Assembly (NCBI RefSeq): GCF_011378855.1
Contig: NZ_WTLB01000038.1
Span: forward strand, 1 to 42,071
From: Pseudoalteromonas sp. Z1A8
GTDB taxonomy: Bacteria; Pseudomonadota; Gammaproteobacteria; Enterobacterales; Alteromonadaceae
Length of the DNA stretch: 42,071 bases
Reading direction: 5' to 3'
Positions 1 to 9,662 of the stretch are shown in pieces (position 1 is the stretch's first letter; the number at the start of each line of letters is the position of its first letter). Below the pieces are notes generated by a model that saw only the letters and a program-made list of their open reading frames with translations, was not told where the DNA came from and did no database searches. A program made the translations under genes and the position numbers.

Positions 1-75
1 TTTCCTTTGGCGAGAAAATGGCCGAATTATAACAGCTGGCCATCTAATCTGAGAAATTGCACTTATTATCCGAAT

Positions 76-495
76 TTAGGTATCAATTAAGTCAGTTGAA
101 ATGTTCGAAATGATATTATCGAAATCATACTGTTCATCTACATTGTTATTTAATATATCGATGATGATAATAGAGTTTGAGTTAGGTAATTTTGCAAATT
201 TTACATTGAGTAGTAATTTACATGCTTGTTTTGATAAAACAAACTGGCATTGGTTATTTGCCATAAAATAATCAATGAAGAGTTCCTCGATTAAGAGCTC
301 TTTTTTACTATGATGATTGGTTAACGTAATATGTGAAAAATCAGCTTTTTTAAAATGTGGTTGTTCTTTTAAGTCAAATAGACTCTGCGCTTGGCTATTA
401 ACTCTAAATATATTCGTATTGCTATCATAGAATAAAACGCAAAACGGCAGTAACTCCATATTTTGCCATGCTTGATCTGCTTCGTTGTTATCCAC
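76..495 (-). CDS. Single PAS-like domain protein
   Basis: Predicted soluble 139-residue protein. The stretch from about residue 15 (LLPFCVLFYDSN, then a short strand and VNSQAQSLFDL) reads like the start of a PAS fold, in which a sensory domain asks what the current state is. There is no kinase, GGDEF, HTH or other output domain and no signal peptide or membrane segment, so it would have to act by binding a partner or be a remnant of a longer sensor. It ends with an acidic tail rich in D, N and I. It is transcribed leftward, divergently from the CDF gene. The PAS call comes from the pattern only; a hypothetical-protein label is the fallback. Confidence 0.55.
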   Translation of the reverse strand: MDNNEADQAWQNMELLPFCVLFYDSNTNIFRVNSQAQSLFDLKEQPHFKKADFSHITLTNHHSKKELLIEELFIDYFMANNQCQFVLSKQACKLLLNVKFAKLPNSNSIIIIDILNNNVDEQYDFDNIISNISTDLIDT

Positions 496-716
496 TCAAC
501 TCTCCATGTACTTAAGCCATAATTTTGTTATTTTTCTATTTGTATTTTTATTGTTCTCACTTACTAACTATTAGCACAATTTTTTTGATTATACTAAGTT
601 TTTAGTGCGTTTGAGGGCTGTACGTATTATAATTGATACTGTATATCATTACCCTTTTCCATTCTAAGCCATCATTGGCTTATTTGCATTTTAAGTATAG
701 GTTATTCAAGCATTTC

Positions 717-1610
717 ATGACAGAAATCACTACACACCAAGCCTCGCGTCGTCGGTTACTTATTGCGCTAGCAATTACGTGTTCATTTATGATAATTCAG
801 GTAATAGGTGCTTATTACTCTAACTCGCTTGCTGTACTTGCTGATGCTGGGCATTTGTTTGTTCATAATAGCTCGTTATTCATTGCACTCATTGCGTCAA
901 GTCTGGCTATACACTTTGCTAAAACCTACAACGATGGTCATCAACGAGCTGAACTCATAGGTGGGCTAATAAATGGCTTTTTATACTTAGCAATCAGCTT
1001 AGTTATTCTATACGAAGGTGGTGAACGGTTTATTCATCAACATGAAGGTAATGAGCTGGCGATTAATAGTTATTTGATGTCGGTTATTGCGGCAATTGGC
1101 TTTTTGTTTCATGGTGCAGCTGCATGGGTTTTATATAAAGGCCGTAAAGCGAGTATTAATGTTTACGCGGTATTTTTACATTCATTCTTTGATTTAATTT
1201 CAACCGTATCAACATTTGTTGCCGGCATTCTTATATATTTTACGGGCTGGGTTGTTATCGATATTTTATCGAGCATGTTAATCGCTTCTTTCGTATTATT
1301 CACCGGTATTAAGGTTATTATTCGTTGTATAAAAGGTTTGCGTTTAAATAAAGCAAAACTCCCTAAGGTTACTGATATTGAAAGTGTAATTACAGATATG
1401 GAGCATGTTCACAATGTTCACAACGTCACAGTAACGCGTAAATACAACGGTGTTGTAGTAGGAGCGCACGTCGTACTTAAACAGCATTGTACTATTGAAA
1501 AACATGATGAAGCATGTCGTTTGAAGGTAGAACAACTGTTAGCTGAAAAATTTAATGTACACAATAGTGTATTACAAATAGAAAGCCACGAATGCCATCA
1601 CATCCATTAA
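717..1610 (+). CDS. CDF-family metal cation exporter with HxxxH in TM2
   Basis: Cation diffusion facilitator of 297 residues, an inner-membrane antiporter expected to export Zn2+ or a related divalent metal in exchange for protons. Six hydrophobic segments are followed by a cytoplasmic domain (from about residue 205) of the usual CDF size, ending in a His-rich CHHIH tail. The TM5 metal motif is intact (H155 and D159 in HSFFD). In TM2 the usual HxxxD reads H46-LFV-H50, so the aspartate is replaced by histidine. The reading frame is open upstream to position 633, but the ATG at 717 starts just before the standard N-terminus and has AGG about 15 bases upstream, so I prefer it. It is a single gene, convergent with the next across a strong terminator. 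Confidence 0.88.
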   Translation: MTEITTHQASRRRLLIALAITCSFMIIQVIGAYYSNSLAVLADAGHLFVHNSSLFIALIASSLAIHFAKTYNDGHQRAELIGGLINGFLYLAISLVILYEGGERFIHQHEGNELAINSYLMSVIAAIGFLFHGAAAWVLYKGRKASINVYAVFLHSFFDLISTVSTFVAGILIYFTGWVVIDILSSMLIASFVLFTGIKVIIRCIKGLRLNKAKLPKVTDIESVITDMEHVHNVHNVTVTRKYNGVVVGAHVVLKQHCTIEKHDEACRLKVEQLLAEKFNVHNSVLQIESHECHHIH

Positions 1611-1626
1611 TACAAGTTAGTTACTA

Positions 1627-1661
1627 TTAAAAGCGTGCAGAGTTGATAGGCACGCTTTTAA
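1627..1661. terminator. Bidirectional terminator between convergent genes
   Basis: Perfect 12-bp inverted repeat (TTAAAAGCGTGC at 1627-1638 and its complement at 1650-1661) with an 11-base loop. A-rich and T-rich edges give a U-tract on both strands. It lies between the stop of the CDF gene and the stop of the c-di-GMP sensor gene, so it can serve both. Confidence 0.85.
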
Positions 1662-1665
1662 CGCT

Positions 1666-4600
1666 TCAAATCAAATCAATGATATTGCTAAAACAATCGC
1701 TTTTGCGTAGGTCTTTAGCATTCATTGGTCTTGCAAAGTAATAACCCTGCAATACATTGCACCCAACTTCAGCTAAAAATGCCATCTGTTCGCGTGTTTC
1801 CACTCCTTCTGCAATGCAGTAAAGATCTAAGTTTTTTGCTAGCGAAAAAATGGTTTTAATAATCGACTCATCCCCTTTATCTACACCAATACTATTTACA
1901 AAGCTTTGATCTATTTTAATAACATTAATAGGGAATTGGCTCAAATAGGTGAGTGATGAGTAGCCCGTACCAAAGTCGTCAAGTAATAATTTAAACCCAG
2001 CCGCTTTTAAGTTTTGTAGTTGTTTGGCTGCTTTAAGTTTATCTTCTAATAAAATGCTCTCTGTTATTTCAAGCCTTAACTGTTTTGGGTGTACTTGAGA
2101 TTCAGCTAATATGTACAGCAATCGCTGCGTTATATTTGTTTTTAATATGTGCTTAGGCGATAAGTTTAAAGATATATAAAACAATGGGTTTTCGTTGAGT
2201 ATAGGGGCAAGTTCAATAAGTGCTCGGTGCAAGGCTTGCTCAGTAAGGAGTTCTATTAAACCGGTTTCCTCTGCGACAGGAATAAAGAGAGCTGGCGATA
2301 CTAACTGACCTTTATTCTCCCAGCGCATAAGTAACTCAACACCATTTATTGTTTTTTCTTCTATATCGATAATAGGTTGATAGTGATTAAAAAATCGGTT
2401 GTCTTTAACTGCATCTTTTAAATCATTTTCAAGCAGTAGCTTTTGTTTTATCAGCTCATTCATTTCATCGCTAAAAAACTTAAAGTCGTTTCTCCCGTCT
2501 TGTTTAGCGTGCATCATCGCAATATCGGCATTACGAATGAGTATATCGGTGGTTACAGCATCGAATGGATATAAAGCGACGCCAATGCTGGCTGAAATAT
2601 TAATAGAGAAGTCTTCAATAATGACTTTATTAGCTAATTCATTGCTAATTTTCTTTACTGTATTGCGAAGAGATTGCAGCGATTCTATATTTTGAATGAG
2701 CACTAAAAATTCATCACCACTTTGGCGGCCAAGTTTGGCATTTTCGCAAAGCATACCGCTTACTCTTTGTGTAATATTACACAGCAGTTTATCACCCACT
2801 GCGTGACCAAAAGAGTCGTTAACAGGTTTAAATTTATCTAAATCAATAAATAGTAATGCACATTGTGTATTATTTTCATCGGCATATCTAATCGCTTTTT
2901 CGATGTTTTGATACATTAAACTACGATTTGGTAAATGCGTTAGAGGATCAAAATTAGCTAAATAGCGCAGCTCGTTTTCAGCACGTTTTTGTTCGGTTAA
3001 ATCTGTAATAACAACTACGTAGTAACTAGCAGTATCTTTTGTTACAGCTGTAGCACTTATATGTATTGGATGTTCGTCATTTCTCGCTGTTTTTATATAA
3101 GTATCACTTTGCCAGCTTTCTGTCGGTTTTAATTTTTTTAGAATATGAGCAAATTCTCTACATTTATTTTTACCAATGGCCTTAATAAATAACTTCGGAC
3201 TAATTTTAGTCACAGCTTGTTCATTTGAAAATGTTTCAATAAAACTGTTATTTGCTGAAAATGGCATTAAATGTTCATCGAGTATAAGTAACCAGTCGTT
3301 TATTTGACTAAACGCTTCACCTAAAATTTTTGCTTGTTGCTCATTAGCCCGTTGCTCGGTGATATTGGTATATATGCCAGAAACATATAACGGCTCATTT
3401 GTTTGAGGATCATATATAACTTGCCCTGTATCTTGATACCACAGCCAATGCCCACCTTTGTGCTGTAAGCGATAAGTTGCTTGCCAGTTTTGATGCTTTT
3501 TGTATTTGAAATAGTTTACCCACTGACTTTCAAAGTGGCGTTGATCATCGGGGTGTATAAGTGCTAAAAATTGTTTTATATGTACACGTTCAGGTAAATC
3601 TGAATAACCAAGTTCAATTCCTCTGAGTGTATTTACAGAGTTATCTTTAAAGCGATAATTCCAAACACCGCTTTTATTATTTTTAAGGGCTAGCTCTGTT
3701 TGTTTTTGCGAATGGATAGTGGCTCTATGTGCCTGTTCAATTGCAACTTGGCGGCTTCGATACTGCCAAAAAATAAAAAACAAAACCCCAAGTATTAAAA
3801 CTATATAAGCGGCAATAGCAAAGGGCGACTTCCATGGCGCGTAGGCTACATTGATATTAAGCGTAGTCGGTTCGCTTGTAACAATGCCATCACGATTATG
3901 CGCTGATATTTTTAGTGAGTAATTGCCAGGTTGAAGCTTTGTAAAAAACACTTGGTTAGATTGTAAGTCTTCGTATGTAAGAGATGTAGGCCCTGAAAGA
4001 ATTACTTTATAATATGCTTTATCAACATTAGGGTAAGAAAAGTTAGAAAAGCTAACGGTCAATCCCATGTCTTCATAATCGAGATCAAGCGGTTGGCTAA
4101 GGTATTTATTAGGGTAATAATTGAGCTCTTTAGTAAAAAGACTGATATCAGTAATAGCTAGGTTACTTTTTTTAAGTTGTTCTTTTTCGTTAAAGTCTAA
4201 AGGGTCAAAAAGTAGTGCTCCCGCATTACTACCAAATATAAGACGACCATCGCTTAATGTTGCTGCTGCTATCGGTGTAAATTGATTTATATTTAAACCG
4301 TCTTTTACTGAATAACTCATTACATTGAGTGTATCTAGGTTTATTTGATACAAACCATTGTCGGTACTTACCCATAAAAAACCATTTTCATCGGGAAGTA
4401 GTGAGTAAATAGAATCAGTATTAAATGAATTTTTTAATCCTATATAGTGCTTTCTTTCATAAGTAATTGGGTCAACACCAAGTAAGCCTTCGTGGGTGGT
4501 TGCTAACCATAAAATATTTCGCTTTGAGTCTAAGTAAAAATTTTCTACCGTATAAAAAATATCTTTTTTAGGGTTAAATGACTGAAATATAGTTGTTAAT

Positions 4601-6165
4601 TTTTGAGTTTTTTCGTTGTACCTAAGGAAGCTTTTTGATGTACCAAGTAAAAATTCGTCAGGGTTAGTTTTAAGGGGTTTATAAAAGGCGTAAGAAAATA
4701 AAGGATCGACTTGTTCTTTAAGCCCTTTAATAATTCTTGTTTTTCCGGTTGTTTCATTAAAAACATAAAAGTTATCATCAGACATAAATGCATATTTGTC
4801 TGCGGCTAATTGAGCAAAACCAAATAAATTGGGTTGGTTAATTACATTATTATCAGTGTCTTTATTCTCAATAATTTTACCCGTTTGTTTATCAAAAAGT
4901 TTCAACCCGTTAAAAGTAACAAGCCAAAGGTATTGATCTTCTCCAATTGAAGAAGCAAATATATCATAAACGGCAGATGCCCCGTATATTGCTTTTGAGT
5001 CGGTCGAGCTTAAATATATATCGCTTTTGTTTGCTGTTTTATCGAAGCGTGCAATTCCATCTTCGGTTCCCAACCATATAATATTATTATTGTCTTGATA
5101 GGTTGAATGAATAGTGTTGTTGCCAGGTAAGGAGATGTGTTTAAACCGTCGAGTATTAATTGGCCAAGTAAATACACCTTGGGTTCTCGATGCGAGCCAA
5201 AGCACGCCTGACTTATCAATCATTAGATCGTTGATTGAGTTTTCATTAATATTAAACTTACTTTTTTCATAATTTAATATGAATTCTAACTCTTTGGTTT
5301 CGCGGTGATAACTAAATAATCCACTTTCTGTTGCAACAAACTCGCCGTAATCAGTATTGGCATAATCCCATATATTATAATCAGGAATTAGCGTTGTGAT
5401 ATTTACTGCAGATATATTTTTGTTATTATCAAATGCTAATTGATACATGCCTTCAACAGTCCCAACAAGTAGTCCTAATTCACTATCAACACTTAAAAAT
5501 TTTACGTTTACATTATCTAACGTATTTTTTTCTGGGGGATGAAGAGGTATTTTTACAAGTTCTGAACTATCTATATTTGCAGTGTATAATCCATTATTTG
5601 TACCAATATATAAAGTACTTTTATATACCGTTAACGACCTAATGTAGTCACCTTTATTGGGGAGGGTAACCTTAAGTGTAAAGCGTTTGCTCGTCTCATC
5701 AAATGTATATACTTGGCCATCTATAGCAAAGTAAAAAGTATCTTGTTGCTGAGTCATTGCGGAGATTGGAGAAAACATCTTTTCTTCTTTATCTATTTGA
5801 CCAGAATAGATTTTTTCGGTTTTTAAAGTGAGGGGATCTATTATATATGCACCGGAAAGATCAGTTGAGACAATGATTTTTCCATCTTCGGCTTTAAATA
5901 AAGCATAAATATAGTGTTTATCTAACCCAAAGCCACCATCAAAGGTTTTGACTTGATATCCGTCAAAGCGATTTAAACCCTGTTGGGTTGCTATCCATAT
6001 GTAGCCAATTTCATCTTCTTGTGATTGCAAAACGTAGCTTTGCGAGAGGCCTTCATCAGTAGAAATACGTTGTAATTGCTGAGCATAGTTTTGTGATGCA
6101 AAAGTGCTTTGAATGCATAGTAAAAAAATAATGATAATATGATAAAAAAATTTACTCAAACGCAC
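1666..6165 (-). CDS. Propeller-sensor / PAS / GGDEF / EAL c-di-GMP protein
   Basis: Membrane sensor of 1499 residues predicted to make or break cyclic di-GMP. Order: signal peptide (1-23), periplasmic two-component-regulator propeller repeats (about 30-680, with repeated W(I/L)xT and GL motifs such as IWIATQQGLNRFDG), a Y_Y_Y-type domain (about 700-780), one transmembrane helix (about 783-806), two PAS/PAC modules (about 840-1070), GGDEF and EAL. The GGDEF signature reads SGDEF near residue 1148, a variant seen in active cyclases. The RxxD inhibitory site is not present in its usual place. The EAL motif reads ELL near 1275, but N (LNLSP), E (EITES), DD (LDDFGTG), K (IKID), E (AEGVET) and Q (QGYYF) are all kept, so phosphodiesterase activity is likely. 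The ligand is unknown; related architectures in marine bacteria are often tied to polysaccharide sensing. Confidence 0.93.
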   Translation of the reverse strand: MRLSKFFYHIIIIFLLCIQSTFASQNYAQQLQRISTDEGLSQSYVLQSQEDEIGYIWIATQQGLNRFDGYQVKTFDGGFGLDKHYIYALFKAEDGKIIVSTDLSGAYIIDPLTLKTEKIYSGQIDKEEKMFSPISAMTQQQDTFYFAIDGQVYTFDETSKRFTLKVTLPNKGDYIRSLTVYKSTLYIGTNNGLYTANIDSSELVKIPLHPPEKNTLDNVNVKFLSVDSELGLLVGTVEGMYQLAFDNNKNISAVNITTLIPDYNIWDYANTDYGEFVATESGLFSYHRETKELEFILNYEKSKFNINENSINDLMIDKSGVLWLASRTQGVFTWPINTRRFKHISLPGNNTIHSTYQDNNNIIWLGTEDGIARFDKTANKSDIYLSSTDSKAIYGASAVYDIFASSIGEDQYLWLVTFNGLKLFDKQTGKIIENKDTDNNVINQPNLFGFAQLAADKYAFMSDDNFYVFNETTGKTRIIKGLKEQVDPLFSYAFYKPLKTNPDEFLLGTSKSFLRYNEKTQKLTTIFQSFNPKKDIFYTVENFYLDSKRNILWLATTHEGLLGVDPITYERKHYIGLKNSFNTDSIYSLLPDENGFLWVSTDNGLYQINLDTLNVMSYSVKDGLNINQFTPIAAATLSDGRLIFGSNAGALLFDPLDFNEKEQLKKSNLAITDISLFTKELNYYPNKYLSQPLDLDYEDMGLTVSFSNFSYPNVDKAYYKVILSGPTSLTYEDLQSNQVFFTKLQPGNYSLKISAHNRDGIVTSEPTTLNINVAYAPWKSPFAIAAYIVLILGVLFFIFWQYRSRQVAIEQAHRATIHSQKQTELALKNNKSGVWNYRFKDNSVNTLRGIELGYSDLPERVHIKQFLALIHPDDQRHFESQWVNYFKYKKHQNWQATYRLQHKGGHWLWYQDTGQVIYDPQTNEPLYVSGIYTNITEQRANEQQAKILGEAFSQINDWLLILDEHLMPFSANNSFIETFSNEQAVTKISPKLFIKAIGKNKCREFAHILKKLKPTESWQSDTYIKTARNDEHPIHISATAVTKDTASYYVVVITDLTEQKRAENELRYLANFDPLTHLPNRSLMYQNIEKAIRYADENNTQCALLFIDLDKFKPVNDSFGHAVGDKLLCNITQRVSGMLCENAKLGRQSGDEFLVLIQNIESLQSLRNTVKKISNELANKVIIEDFSINISASIGVALYPFDAVTTDILIRNADIAMMHAKQDGRNDFKFFSDEMNELIKQKLLLENDLKDAVKDNRFFNHYQPIIDIEEKTINGVELLMRWENKGQLVSPALFIPVAEETGLIELLTEQALHRALIELAPILNENPLFYISLNLSPKHILKTNITQRLLYILAESQVHPKQLRLEITESILLEDKLKAAKQLQNLKAAGFKLLLDDFGTGYSSLTYLSQFPINVIKIDQSFVNSIGVDKGDESIIKTIFSLAKNLDLYCIAEGVETREQMAFLAEVGCNVLQGYYFARPMNAKDLRKSDCFSNIIDLI

Positions 6166-6331
6166 TTATAAACACTCTCAGGGGTAGATAGATTGGTACT
6201 TAGCTAGATAGTAAATATAGCATAAGTTTTTATTATTTAATTACAAATAATATACGTTCAGTTAAAAGTTTTATTTTCAAATAGTGAGCTAATCTATAAA
6301 GATAACAGTTACTACTTATGAGGAGAGTATA

Positions 6332-6883
6332 GTGGTTTTATCTAATATTGATGTAAAAAATAGCATGTTATTAATTGTAGACTTACAAGAGTTGCTCGCC
6401 CCTGCAATTAAAGATTTTCCGAATATTTTAAAAAGTACGTTGCAGTTATCGCAGGCTGCTATTATTCACGATATACCAGTCTTAATAACAGAGCAATATG
6501 TGAAGGGTTTAGGCGAAACTAATCAGCAAATCAAAAATATGTTGCCCGATGCCGCGTATTTTCATAAAACTCATTTTAGTGCATGCGAAGAGCCTGGGTT
6601 TTTAGAGCAATTAAAAATCTATGGAAAAAAACAAATTGTAGTTGTAGGCACTGAAGCACATGTCTGTGTGTTGCAAACATGCTTAGATTTAATTCAAAGA
6701 GGTTTTGAGGTCATTATTATTCAAGACGCTATCGGCTCTCGAAATCCTGAACATAAAAGGCTAGCAATTGATCAGTTACGACAAGCTGGGGCTGTAATTT
6801 CATGTGCTGAAATTGTTATTTTTCAGTGGACAAAACAAGCTGCAACACCAACGTTTAAAAAAATATTACCTATAATAAAATAA
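6332..6883 (+). CDS. Isochorismatase-family cysteine hydrolase
   Basis: Soluble 183-residue hydrolase of the isochorismatase/nicotinamidase superfamily. The catalytic triad is visible: D17 in LLIVDLQ, K79 in FHKTHFSA and C112 in GTEAHVCV, the last preceded by the usual cis-peptide region. The length fits the small stand-alone YcaC-like subgroup, whose substrates are mostly unknown; nothing nearby suggests isochorismate or NAD metabolism. The start is GTG, chosen because AGGAG lies at 6321-6325, six bases upstream, and the nearest ATG upstream (6319) runs into a stop. It is divergent from the c-di-GMP sensor gene and upstream of the chemotaxis receptor on the same strand. Confidence 0.88.
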   Translation: MVLSNIDVKNSMLLIVDLQELLAPAIKDFPNILKSTLQLSQAAIIHDIPVLITEQYVKGLGETNQQIKNMLPDAAYFHKTHFSACEEPGFLEQLKIYGKKQIVVVGTEAHVCVLQTCLDLIQRGFEVIIIQDAIGSRNPEHKRLAIDQLRQAGAVISCAEIVIFQWTKQAATPTFKKILPIIK

Positions 6884-6998
6884 GCCTATTTGAGTCCGTC
6901 TCAATAGTTTGAAGTTTTATTCGAATAAGTGCTCTAGTTTAAGTTTTATTACGTATAATGCTGTGTGTTTAGTAACCTACAATATATTTAAGGGTTTT

Positions 6999-8465
6999 AT
7001 GTCTAGTGTCGCTCGGTTATTCACCATTATTTTTAGTCTTTTATTTATTGAGTCTATTGGTGTTGGTCTGTATTTTGGTACGTTAACTCAAGCTTTTATT
7101 ATTGGTTTGCCACTTTGCTTACTCCCAATTTGGTTACTCAGAACGCATCCAGAAAACGCTGTAACCGCACACGTAGTTGCAGCCGCTATTATGATGTTCT
7201 CCTTTTTGCACATCCAACAAACATTCGGGCTAATAGAAGTCCACTTTGAGATATTCATTTTAATGGCTGTACTTATAATGTTTGTACAGTGGCGTGTTTT
7301 TATAACGGCAATTATATTTGTTGCTGTTCATCATTTATCTTTTTATTATCTTCAAACTCAAAATACAGGTTTCTATGTATTTGATCCAGATAGACTCGCT
7401 TTTACTACAGTACTTATACATGCAGGATATGCGATTGTTGAAGTGCTAGTTGCAGGTTATATAGCTAAAACATTGCAACGCGAGCGCCGTGCAGGCTTGT
7501 CATTAAGTTATGCGACAGAGCAAATAATGGAAGACCCTGAAAATATTAAACTCTCCCTACGTGCTGATGATACTAAAAGCGATGCTGTGGTTGGATTTAA
7601 TACATTGCTAGACTATATATCTGATGTTATTAAGCAAGTTCAAGCGCAATCAGAATCACTGCAAAAAAACTCGCGAGAGCTTATCGAAGTTCATGACCAG
7701 CTTGCAGATGGAGCTGTGCATCGTACACAGCAAACGGATGATATAGCAAATTCAGGCTCACAAGTTGCACATGGCTTTAAGCTTGTTGAAGAAGAAAGTG
7801 AAGCGCTTAAGAGTCAAGTCGACCATATTACTAAAACTGTCAGTAATGCATTAGAAGATGTTCATCAAACAGATTCGAAAAGTAGAGAGTTATTAACGTT
7901 ACTTAATCATACAGAAGAGCAAATAAGTCATTTAGTTGCAGCTGGGGGGGTTATTTCTGGTCTTCTTAATGAAATATCGGGTATCGCTGAGCAAACAAAT
8001 TTACTTGCTTTAAATGCGGCTATTGAGGCTGCCCGTGCAGGTGAACATGGACGAGGTTTTGCAGTTGTCGCATCTGAAGTGAGATCGTTGGCGAACCACA
8101 GTAAAGCAACCACCGACAAAATAGGCGTAACACTCAAAGATCTAGTTAATAATAGTAAAACGTCAACACAATCAATGAGTCAGTGTGTAAATTTTGTAGT
8201 TGATTTAACAAGTATCAGTACCGCAATGAAAGAGAATATTTCAGCAATGAGCGAGCAAATAGCCGCTGTGTCTTCAAGCTCTGACTCAGTTGCACAAGTG
8301 GTAGCTGAGCAAGCAGGTAATACTGAGTTAATAGCAAGTAGTACCGATAATATGCGACAAAATCAATACCAAGATACGCAAATAGTGCAGCAGTTAACCG
8401 CTAAAGTGCAGCTAATAGATGTAAGTATAGATGTACTAGAGCAAAGCATTGCCAAGTTTAAATAA
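6999..8465 (+). CDS. Methyl-accepting chemotaxis protein with 6-TM sensor
   Basis: Chemoreceptor of 488 residues. The first 160 residues form about six membrane helices with almost no periplasmic loop, so the signal is probably sensed in or near the membrane. The conserved-looking HFEIFIL and [10 protein letters not shown] stretches are typical of a widespread 6-TM MCP family. The remainder is the cytoplasmic coiled-coil signalling domain, with the CheA/CheW-binding hairpin tip [19 protein letters not shown] followed by [15 protein letters not shown]. The frame is open from 6909, but ATG 6999 has AAGGG four bases upstream and begins directly before TM1, so I take it as the start. No CheR-binding pentapeptide is seen at the C-terminus. 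The 3' end overlaps the next gene by 17 bases. Confidence 0.93.
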   Translation: MSSVARLFTIIFSLLFIESIGVGLYFGTLTQAFIIGLPLCLLPIWLLRTHPENAVTAHVVAAAIMMFSFLHIQQTFGLIEVHFEIFILMAVLIMFVQWRVFITAIIFVAVHHLSFYYLQTQNTGFYVFDPDRLAFTTVLIHAGYAIVEVLVAGYIAKTLQRERRAGLSLSYATEQIMEDPENIKLSLRADDTKSDAVVGFNTLLDYISDVIKQVQAQSESLQKNSRELIEVHDQLADGAVHRTQQTDDIANSGSQVAHGFKLVEEESEALKSQVDHITKTVSNALEDVHQTDSKSRELLTLLNHTEEQISHLVAAGGVISGLLNEISGIAEQTNLLALNAAIEAARAGEHGRGFAVVASEVRSLANHSKATTDKIGVTLKDLVNNSKTSTQSMSQCVNFVVDLTSISTAMKENISAMSEQIAAVSSSSDSVAQVVAEQAGNTELIASSTDNMRQNQYQDTQIVQQLTAKVQLIDVSIDVLEQSIAKFK

Positions 8466-8973
8466 ATCTAACACTTTCGTATTTTTGCTCATATCTGCAT
8501 GGCTAATTTGCGTTGTTGCAGGGTTAATTTATTTTCAATTAGAGCAGCTTAAACCATTTGATAGCTCAAAAGTTTTATTGCAAAAGCAGTGGTTTAGTAA
8601 CTTTAAAAAGCAATTGGATTGGGATGACACTGGTGAGCCGACGTTAGTACTCATAACAGAAAAAAACTGCGGGTGTACTATACAGGCTAAACCGCATATT
8701 TCATCGTTAACCTCTTTTGCTGCCAATAAAGCTATGAAGGTTGTACAAGTTGAATTAACACCAAAGCTTAAACACGTTATTCCGGCAACGCCTGCCGCCG
8801 TTATTATTAATAAAAACGGTGAGTTTGTTTATGCTGGGCCGCTCTCTGAAGGATTAGCGTGTGCTCAGGGAAGTGGTTTTGTTGAAACTGTGGTCACTAA
8901 TCTAGCCGCAGGTTTTAACTCAAACCTCTTAATTACACAAACCAAGGGATGTTACTGTGTAAATAATGCATAA
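8449..8973 (+). CDS. Membrane-anchored thioredoxin-like protein (DUF6436-like)
   Basis: Protein of 174 residues with an N-terminal membrane anchor (about residues 9-28) and a periplasmic domain of thioredoxin-like size. It contains [18 protein letters not shown], resembling a thioredoxin strand followed by an active-site loop but with CxC in place of Cxx[24 protein letters not shown] segment follows, matching the cis-proline and beta-hairpin part of the fold. A second cysteine pair (CYC) sits at the C-terminus. The start is TTG at 8449 inside the end of the chemoreceptor gene; no ATG in frame would keep the membrane anchor. I recall similar proteins in Alteromonadales as DUF6436 but cannot confirm the name. 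The coupling to the receptor gene may be only translational. Confidence 0.7.
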   Translation: MPSLNKSNTFVFLLISAWLICVVAGLIYFQLEQLKPFDSSKVLLQKQWFSNFKKQLDWDDTGEPTLVLITEKNCGCTIQAKPHISSLTSFAANKAMKVVQVELTPKLKHVIPATPAAVIINKNGEFVYAGPLSEGLACAQGSGFVETVVTNLAAGFNSNLLITQTKGCYCVNNA

Positions 8974-8991
8974 ATAACGTGCAGGAAAAAC

Positions 8992-9027
8992 TAAAGCTCG
9001 CACTTAAATCAACAGCTGCGAGCTTTA
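8992..9027. terminator. Bidirectional terminator
   Basis: Perfect 11-bp inverted repeat (TAAAGCTCGCA at 8992-9002 and TGCGAGCTTTA at 9017-9027) with a 14-base loop. It lies between the stops of the convergent thioredoxin-like and Mn2+-exporter genes. The U-tract is short on both strands, so efficiency is uncertain. Confidence 0.7.
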
Positions 9028-9034
9028 ATATTGA

Positions 9035-9592
9035 TTAAATTGTCACTAACCCATAAATACCCAATAACACAAACACACAAGCAGCAATAGCACGTACGGT
9101 GTTTAGAGATATTTTTTTTAGTAATGCATTACCAGCGTATATAACAGGTACGTTAGCAATTAGCATACCTAATGTGGTTCCTACCGTTACCCAAAACACA
9201 GACTGATATTGCGCGCCTAATAACACCGTCGCTATTTGTGTTTTATCACCAATTTCTGCAATAAAAAATAATACAAAAGCGACTAAAAAAGCCCCGTAGC
9301 TATCGTATTTACTACTTACAGCTTCGTCTTTGTCTGGAACTAATAGCCAAAGGCCAACAACAATAAAGCTGATGTTTACAAGCCAAGGTAAATACTCAGA
9401 AGAAAAACTATTACTTAACCACTGACCAAACCACGCTGATAGGCCATGATTCAGTAAGGTTGCGGCTAAAATACCAAGAATAAGCGCGCTTTTATTACGA
9501 AAACGGGCTGCTAATAGGAGTGATAAAAGCTGAGTTTTATCGCCTATTTCGGCAAGTGTGACAGTGACGGTTGAGGTTAAAAAAACTTCCAT
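9035..9592 (-). CDS. mneA: GDT1/TMEM165-family Mn2+ exporter (MneA-like, UPF0016)
   Basis: Inner-membrane protein of 185 residues and about six helices, with the two inverted family signatures EIGDKT at residues 15-20 and again near residue 112. These acidic motifs form the cation site in the UPF0016 family, whose bacterial member MneA of Vibrio exports Mn2+. The length is normal for bacteria. The leader carries a yybP-ykoY Mn2+ riboswitch, which independently supports Mn2+ as substrate. The Shine-Dalgarno is weak (TAAGA), and the ATG overlaps the stop of an 18-codon leader ORF as TAATG, so initiation may depend on coupling. The gene symbol is transferred from the Vibrio family member. Confidence 0.92.
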   Translation of the reverse strand: MEVFLTSTVTVTLAEIGDKTQLLSLLLAARFRNKSALILGILAATLLNHGLSAWFGQWLSNSFSSEYLPWLVNISFIVVGLWLLVPDKDEAVSSKYDSYGAFLVAFVLFFIAEIGDKTQIATVLLGAQYQSVFWVTVGTTLGMLIANVPVIYAGNALLKKISLNTVRAIAACVFVLLGIYGLVTI

Positions 9593-9648
9593 TATTGATT
9601 CTTACAGGCGGGAATACTAAACCAAGGCAAACAACTATCTCCCGCCAT
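9592..9648 (-). CDS. Possible 18-codon leader ORF (uORF) of the Mn2+ exporter
   Basis: ATG at 9648 opens an ORF of 18 codons reading MAGDSCLPWFSIPACKNQ and ending in TAA at 9594-9592. This stop shares its last A with the ATG of the exporter gene. It sits between the riboswitch aptamer and the gene, and its two ends form a 7-bp hairpin (TCCCGCC at 9640-9646 with GGCGGGA at 9607-9613), which translating ribosomes would open. No good Shine-Dalgarno precedes its ATG, so translation is unproven and the arrangement may be chance. Confidence 0.35.
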   Translation of the reverse strand: MAGDSCLPWFSIPACKNQ

Positions 9649-9662
9649 GAGGATAGTGTCTA

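Noticed and set aside
18..43. ATGGCC/GGCCAT inverted repeat with TATAAC in the first 50 bases
   Set aside because: It could be a promoter or operator for a gene left of the window, but nothing on either side supports it.
633..716. N-terminal extension of the CDF protein
   Set aside because: The extra 28 residues are unlike the family N-terminus and ATG 717 fits; the extended frame is probably fortuitous.
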